Source: Gallionella sp.
GTDB taxonomy: Bacteria; Pseudomonadota; Gammaproteobacteria; Burkholderiales; Gallionellaceae
DNA length: 64,000 nucleotides
Direction: 5' to 3'
Assembly (NCBI GenBank): GCA_023229845.1
Contig: JALNYK010000010.1
Coordinates: forward strand, 1-64,000
In this document: piece by piece, positions 60,255 to 64,000 of the stretch
Layout of the letters: each line of letters starts with the position of its first letter
Numbering within the stretch: position 1 is the first letter of the stretch
The notes under the pieces: generated by a model
The model's database searches: none
Told to the model about the DNA's origin: nothing
The model's input: the letters and a program-made list of their open reading frames with translations, nothing else
Made by a program: the position numbers and the translations under genes

Positions 60255-60932
60255 TCATTCTTTTATTTTGAAAAAACGAGACGCAGAAATTTTTGCGGGT
60301 TCGGGTTGATCTGTCTTGTACAGTGCGTCCGCTTCGGTGTTTTTCATGATCGCCACATTGGGGCCGATCCAATTGTCTTTGCCAATCGTAACGTTATTGG
60401 CCAAGGTCGCATTCACTCCAATAAAGCTGTTTTCTCCAATATCGCAGAAGCCCGAAATAACGGCATGGGACGCTATGAAACAATTGTCCCTAATGAGAGA
60501 GTGATGTCCGATATGATTGCCGCTCCATAGCACCACGTTGTTGCCTATCCTTACAAAGGGTTGCACCGTGTTATCTTCGAAAATGAAGCAATGTTCGCCT
60601 AATTCCACATTGCGCCAGACGAAAGCGCGCGAGCTTATATATGAAGCGAGTCGATAGCCTTTGGCTTTGGCAGTTGTGGCTAGACGCGCACGAAGGCGAT
60701 TGAACTGTGTGTATGTGGCAGCGACATACACTTCATGTGTTGCAGGATCAAAGTGTGTTTCCAATTCCTCGAATGGCACTATAGGAAGACCTCGTTTTTC
60801 ATCGTTCTTCAGAAAATCCCGCTCCACTGAAAACGCCACTACCTTGTAATTGGAGTCGACATCAAAGTATTCATGTGCGATCTCTGCAAAGGCGGAGTCT
60901 CCCACGATGACTAATTGCTTGGTCTTGTTCAT
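60255..60932 (-). CDS. PglD-like sugar O/N-acyltransferase (left-handed beta-helix)
   Basis: A 225-residue protein. An N-terminal Rossmann-like part (QLVIVGDSAFAEIAHEYFD) is followed by hexapeptide repeats from about 100 (GEHCFIFEDNTVQPFVRIG, SGNHIGHHSLIRDNCF, GENSFIGVNATLANNVTIG). His140 or His143 is the likely base. It is typical of PglD/NeuD acetyltransferases acting on nucleotide amino sugars, so it is a candidate for completing Fuc3NAc or Qui3NAc after FdtB. It is separated from the GT61 gene by a 169-base gap with no clear gene. Confidence 0.83.
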   Translation of the reverse strand: MNKTKQLVIVGDSAFAEIAHEYFDVDSNYKVVAFSVERDFLKNDEKRGLPIVPFEELETHFDPATHEVYVAATYTQFNRLRARLATTAKAKGYRLASYISSRAFVWRNVELGEHCFIFEDNTVQPFVRIGNNVVLWSGNHIGHHSLIRDNCFIASHAVISGFCDIGENSFIGVNATLANNVTIGKDNWIGPNVAIMKNTEADALYKTDQPEPAKISASRFFKIKE

Positions 60933-60941
60933 GGCTAACTC

Positions 60942-61694
60942 CTATGGGCGGACAATCAAGATGTCTTCGCGGCGATTGGACATCGGAAGATGCGGATTTT
61001 GTGGAAGCACGTAGGCATCGAAGCCTTGTTGGCGAGTCCTTTGGATAATGGACATTACTACCGCATCATCAATTTGCGCCTGTTCGATCTGATTAAACCT
61101 AACCTCTGGAATATCAGTAGTGTGCATGAACTCCTGATGGAATTTGATTCCTGTGTCGCTGGCGAAAAAACGCTTTCTCTTGGAGATATTTGGGATGTCG
61201 CCGATCAGCATTTGCCCGCCCGGTGCGAGCAAAGACAGTGAGGTATCAAGAAACCGGAAGATTGAAGTTTCCACAAAAATGTAATGCAGCACGCTATAAC
61301 AAAGAATGACATTCACGGCACCGGCCCGCTCTTTGATTAGCTGTGGACAATCTGGATAAAAGGCGGCTATCTGCTCAATGCCGGGGCCTGCAGGCAATTG
61401 ATCCAGCATTTCTGGCGCATCTACTAGTATCAACGAATGCCGTCTTGACTCGCAGTGATTTACCAGCATTCGCGGCAAATCACTGCATCCGGGGCCAATG
61501 TCCAATACAGTTTTTCCTTCCTCTTCAAGCAGCGTTAACTTGCTCAAAATGTCTTGAAAAATACATTCCTCTTTGCCGCTTCGATATGCATCGGGGAAGC
61601 CTATACGTTCGTATTTTGACAATGTCTCGTCTTTGGCCAATCTCCGAAAATCCTCAAACCCGAGGTTGGCAAATCGGTTTGGGCTATTGCTCAT
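60942..61694 (-). CDS. SAM-dependent methyltransferase
   Basis: A 250-residue class I methyltransferase. Motif I is VLDIGPGCSDLP (63-74), motif II is around LILVDAPEML, and the post-motif region is VILCYSVLHYIFVE. The start is ATG 61694 with GGAG 7 bases upstream. It lies 9 bases from the acyltransferase gene. Probably methylates a sugar or an intermediate of the surface glycan; substrate not known. Confidence 0.78.
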   Translation of the reverse strand: MSNSPNRFANLGFEDFRRLAKDETLSKYERIGFPDAYRSGKEECIFQDILSKLTLLEEEGKTVLDIGPGCSDLPRMLVNHCESRRHSLILVDAPEMLDQLPAGPGIEQIAAFYPDCPQLIKERAGAVNVILCYSVLHYIFVETSIFRFLDTSLSLLAPGGQMLIGDIPNISKRKRFFASDTGIKFHQEFMHTTDIPEVRFNQIEQAQIDDAVVMSIIQRTRQQGFDAYVLPQNPHLPMSNRREDILIVRP

Positions 61695-61750
61695 AATAAG
61701 CTCCACTGATTTTCAATCGAGAAATCTTTGTTCGCGCTAGTTACGGGAAA

Positions 61751-62803
61751 TTAGCGAATGAACCCGGCAAGCTTTTCAAGCCAAGACTTGCCAGATGATC
61801 CATAGCCCATGGCTTCGATAATGTCTCCATATATATGATTCAGCATGTCAATTTCTTCCTTGGATAGATCAAATTTCCATGCGTTGAGCTTTCTGTCTAT
61901 CAGGCCGGCATCATTAATATCCCCACCCATATAAGACTGGATGGAAGCTCTCACTAAGTCTAATGCGTTGTTATCATAATCTGATAACCCACATTTTCTT
62001 ACCAGGGAATTCAGCAACTCATCGGGATTATTGATAAGGTCTTCCAGTTTTACTTCATGATAGTTTTTTAATGTGCTGGATGGGAGCTTGTTTCTTAACT
62101 TCAACCATTTCTCGTAAGTTCCCCTCATGTAATTAGCTGCATCTACGATATTATCCGGTGCCCAGCTTTGCTTCAGCAAGGAATACGCCACCGACCGGGG
62201 ATCGCGTTTGATGTGAATAAATATGGAATCGGGATATAACTCATGCAAAAAGGATATTTTGAGCAGGTTTGAAGGTGTTTTCTCAACCCAGCAAGATCTT
62301 TCCGCTGCTATCGCTTTGTTGTCGAATAAAGCTCTTGTGAATTCTCTGCAAGTTGCCAGCAAGGTATCGCGGTCGGAGAAGTATTTAGGTATTGAATTAA
62401 CCCGAGAAGCAATCTCCGAGGGATATAAGGCCTTTGAGAAACGACCTAGTGCTTCCTTTTCGATATAACGCCCATGCGTAATCGTGTCAATGAATTGATC
62501 AAGCGCATTATAATAATGTGCGATACCGAACACCTCCGGAATTGTGAATTCCAAGCCTAGGTTGTTACGGTTTCTTTCTGCTAAATGAAAACGCATCAAA
62601 TCGTCAAATCTACGAACGGCGCCTTGGGCATGGGTGATTGAAAAATTGTAGGTCAATCCATCCACCAAATCGCACAGTCCACCGTCTTCGACCAGAAATT
62701 TTGTTTCCAGCGGAAGCGTGTACGTCTCATGATGTCGGTACATTGCATGTTGCAGAATCGTTGTGCCGCTTCTGCCGGTACCACCTATGAATATTCTTTT
62801 CAT
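61751..62803 (-). CDS. PAPS-dependent sulfotransferase-like protein
   Basis: A 350-residue sulfotransferase-fold protein. The 5'-phosphosulfate loop GGTGRSGTTIL (residues 7-17) and the 3'-phosphate-binding block FIHIKRDPRSVAYSLL (about 195-210) are both present, and WVEKTPSN lies between them, as in carbohydrate sulfotransferases. It is in the glycan cluster between wzt and the methyltransferase, so it may sulfate the exported polysaccharide. PAPS synthesis genes are not in the window. Confidence 0.85.
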   Translation of the reverse strand: MKRIFIGGTGRSGTTILQHAMYRHHETYTLPLETKFLVEDGGLCDLVDGLTYNFSITHAQGAVRRFDDLMRFHLAERNRNNLGLEFTIPEVFGIAHYYNALDQFIDTITHGRYIEKEALGRFSKALYPSEIASRVNSIPKYFSDRDTLLATCREFTRALFDNKAIAAERSCWVEKTPSNLLKISFLHELYPDSIFIHIKRDPRSVAYSLLKQSWAPDNIVDAANYMRGTYEKWLKLRNKLPSSTLKNYHEVKLEDLINNPDELLNSLVRKCGLSDYDNNALDLVRASIQSYMGGDINDAGLIDRKLNAWKFDLSKEEIDMLNHIYGDIIEAMGYGSSGKSWLEKLAGFIR

Positions 62804-62883
62804 TTTTTTCCATCATATAATTCCCGGTTGGGAGGAAAAGTACGCGCTTAACTTGAAGCGAGTCTGCGTTAACCGGGCTGTGA

Positions 62884-64000
62884 TCAAGATTTCTTTTCCA
62901 AATAATCAGTCGACCAGTTAAGCATAGGTCTTATAACCCCGGGAATTCTCGGCATGTTGATGCCTCGTATAACGGTATCTTGTATTTCGAATGAAACAAC
63001 ATCGCCAATTTTGTAAAGTACTTCGCATTGATCACGGCCGAATATCTGAGTAACTTTATATATCCCCGAATTCAGGAGATGCGGGGGGATTTCAACTGTC
63101 GCCGTGTAGTAACCTTCTTTTGAATCATGGTTCCTGCTGAGAGGGGTGCCAGACGCAAAGACGGGAACGCCTTCAATAGTCAGCAAGTGTATCGTGGTAT
63201 CGAGATTTGCATTTATTATAGTATTGTAAAATTGGATCTCGATCAGCACACCTGAATCAATATTGAGTACAGTGCCTTTTTTCGGCTTAACAGAAATGGA
63301 TAGCAAACGAATATTTTCATTTCCTGGCGCATCAGCGATGTTGTCCCAATGGATTTCATTCTTATGCAGCTTGTCAGTCCCCAGATACTCATCGACGGCC
63401 CCTTCGACTCCGCCATTAAATGTCACTTGTCCTTTGTCTAGCAAGATTCCTGTGTTGCACAAGGTTTTCATGGCGGCCAGATTATGACTTACGAACAATA
63501 TCGTTCTTCCCTCTTTTCCAACGTCATCCATCTTTCCCAAGCATTTCTTCTGGAACTGCGCATCGCCCACTGCTAGGACTTCATCCACAATTAATATCTC
63601 GGGTTCCAAATGTGCTGCCACTGCAAATGCCAGACGAACGTACATGCCTGATGAGTATCGTTTCACAGGGGTGTCGAGAAACTTTTCTACTTCTGCAAAG
63701 GCGATAATCTCGTCGAATTTTTTATTGATCTCTGTTTTGCTCATACCGAGAATCGCGCCATTCAGATAAACATTTTCCCGTCCGCTGAGCTCAGGGTGAA
63801 ACCCGGTTCCAACTTCAAGCAAGCTGGAAACGCGCCCGTGAATCCTGATTTGCCCAGATGAGGGCTCGGTAATGCGCGAAAGGATTTTCAGCAAGGTAGA
63901 CTTTCCGGCGCCATTGCTACCAATGATGCCTACGCGGTCTCCTTGCTGAATGTCGAAGCTGATGTCCTTGAGTGCCCAGAATTCTTCGTGGGCGGGGTCA
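62884..64000 (-). CDS. wzt: Wzt-type ABC polysaccharide exporter ATPase (5' partial)
   Basis: ATPase of a Wzm/Wzt exporter. The frame runs out of the window, so the N-terminus is missing. Visible are Walker A GSNGAGKST, the VSSLLEVGTGFHPELSGREN segment typical of O-antigen/teichoic-acid exporters, signature YSSGMYVRLAFAVA, Walker B EILIVDEVLAVGD and the H-loop FVSHN. An extra C-terminal beta-sandwich (about the last 150 residues, ISVKPKKGTVLNIDSGVLIE onward) resembles the Wzt C-terminal domain that recognises the glycan's terminal modification. That fits the methyl- and sulfo-transferase genes downstream. Confidence 0.9.
   Translation of the reverse strand, partial: DPAHEEFWALKDISFDIQQGDRVGIIGSNGAGKSTLLKILSRITEPSSGQIRIHGRVSSLLEVGTGFHPELSGRENVYLNGAILGMSKTEINKKFDEIIAFAEVEKFLDTPVKRYSSGMYVRLAFAVAAHLEPEILIVDEVLAVGDAQFQKKCLGKMDDVGKEGRTILFVSHNLAAMKTLCNTGILLDKGQVTFNGGVEGAVDEYLGTDKLHKNEIHWDNIADAPGNENIRLLSISVKPKKGTVLNIDSGVLIEIQFYNTIINANLDTTIHLLTIEGVPVFASGTPLSRNHDSKEGYYTATVEIPPHLLNSGIYKVTQIFGRDQCEVLYKIGDVVSFEIQDTVIRGINMPRIPGVIRPMLNWSTDYLEKKS

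Overview
The window is a bacterial chromosome segment, most likely from a betaproteobacterium of the Nitrosomonadales type (Gallionellaceae-like). The support is gene order: mutM, a TPR lipoprotein gene, lolB, ispE, tRNA-Gln, prs, rplY, pth; and carA, carB, greA, yhbY, rlmE, ftsH, folP, glmM. Other support is the FtsH N-terminus, a monomeric NADP isocitrate dehydrogenase, and a hypFCDE-hoxABCJ-nickel permease order like that of Cupriavidus necator. Species cannot be fixed from the sequence alone.

Layout. (1) 1-11.3 kb: the distal part of a [NiFe]-hydrogenase operon. It holds maturation genes hypF (5' end cut by the window), hypC, hypD and hypE, then a complete H2-sensing system (hoxA regulator, hoxB/hoxC regulatory hydrogenase, hoxJ kinase) and a nickel permease that may have its own sigma-54 promoter. 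(2) 11.4-47.4 kb: mostly conserved housekeeping genes. These include tex, carAB behind a sigma-70 promoter and an attenuator-like hairpin, greA, yhbY, rlmE, ftsH, folP, glmM, gluQ, clpA/clpS, a cold-shock gene, icd, rluE, rhlE, mutM, a gliding-type ABC operon, lolB, ispE, tRNA-Gln, prs, rplY and pth. One AT-rich orphan membrane gene sits beside dispersed repeats near 26-27 kb. (3) 47.5-64 kb: an accessory surface-glycan region starting directly after pth. It opens with a type IV pilin under a consensus-perfect sigma-54 promoter and a TMTC-like GT-C membrane protein, then a sugar-transfer operon on the plus strand. A minus-strand cluster follows with fdtA/fdtB (dTDP-3-amino-3,6-dideoxyhexose synthesis), acyltransferases, a GT61 enzyme, a beta-propeller protein, a methyltransferase, a sulfotransferase and the start of a Wzt-type ABC exporter ATPase.

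How the parts work together. HypF, HypC, HypD and HypE build the Fe(CN)2CO cofactor. HoxB/HoxC sense H2 and signal through HoxJ to HoxA, a sigma-54 activator, and the permease supplies nickel. HoxC carries Ile62 and Phe110, the residues that narrow the gas channel in the oxygen-tolerant C. necator sensor. In the glycan region, nucleotide-sugar tailoring, glycosyl transfer, sulfation, methylation and ABC export genes indicate an O-antigen or capsule. One glycosyltransferase carries an 11-G/C tract that could switch its C-terminus on and off.

Intergenic spaces are unusually rich in short palindromic repeats. The clearest family is a 118-127 bp element with 27-bp terminal inverted repeats, present three times and in both orientations. 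Most unusual items: the homopolymer tracts in the glycan genes, the pilin/GT-C pair, the inverted-repeat elements, and a gluQ without a canonical start codon.
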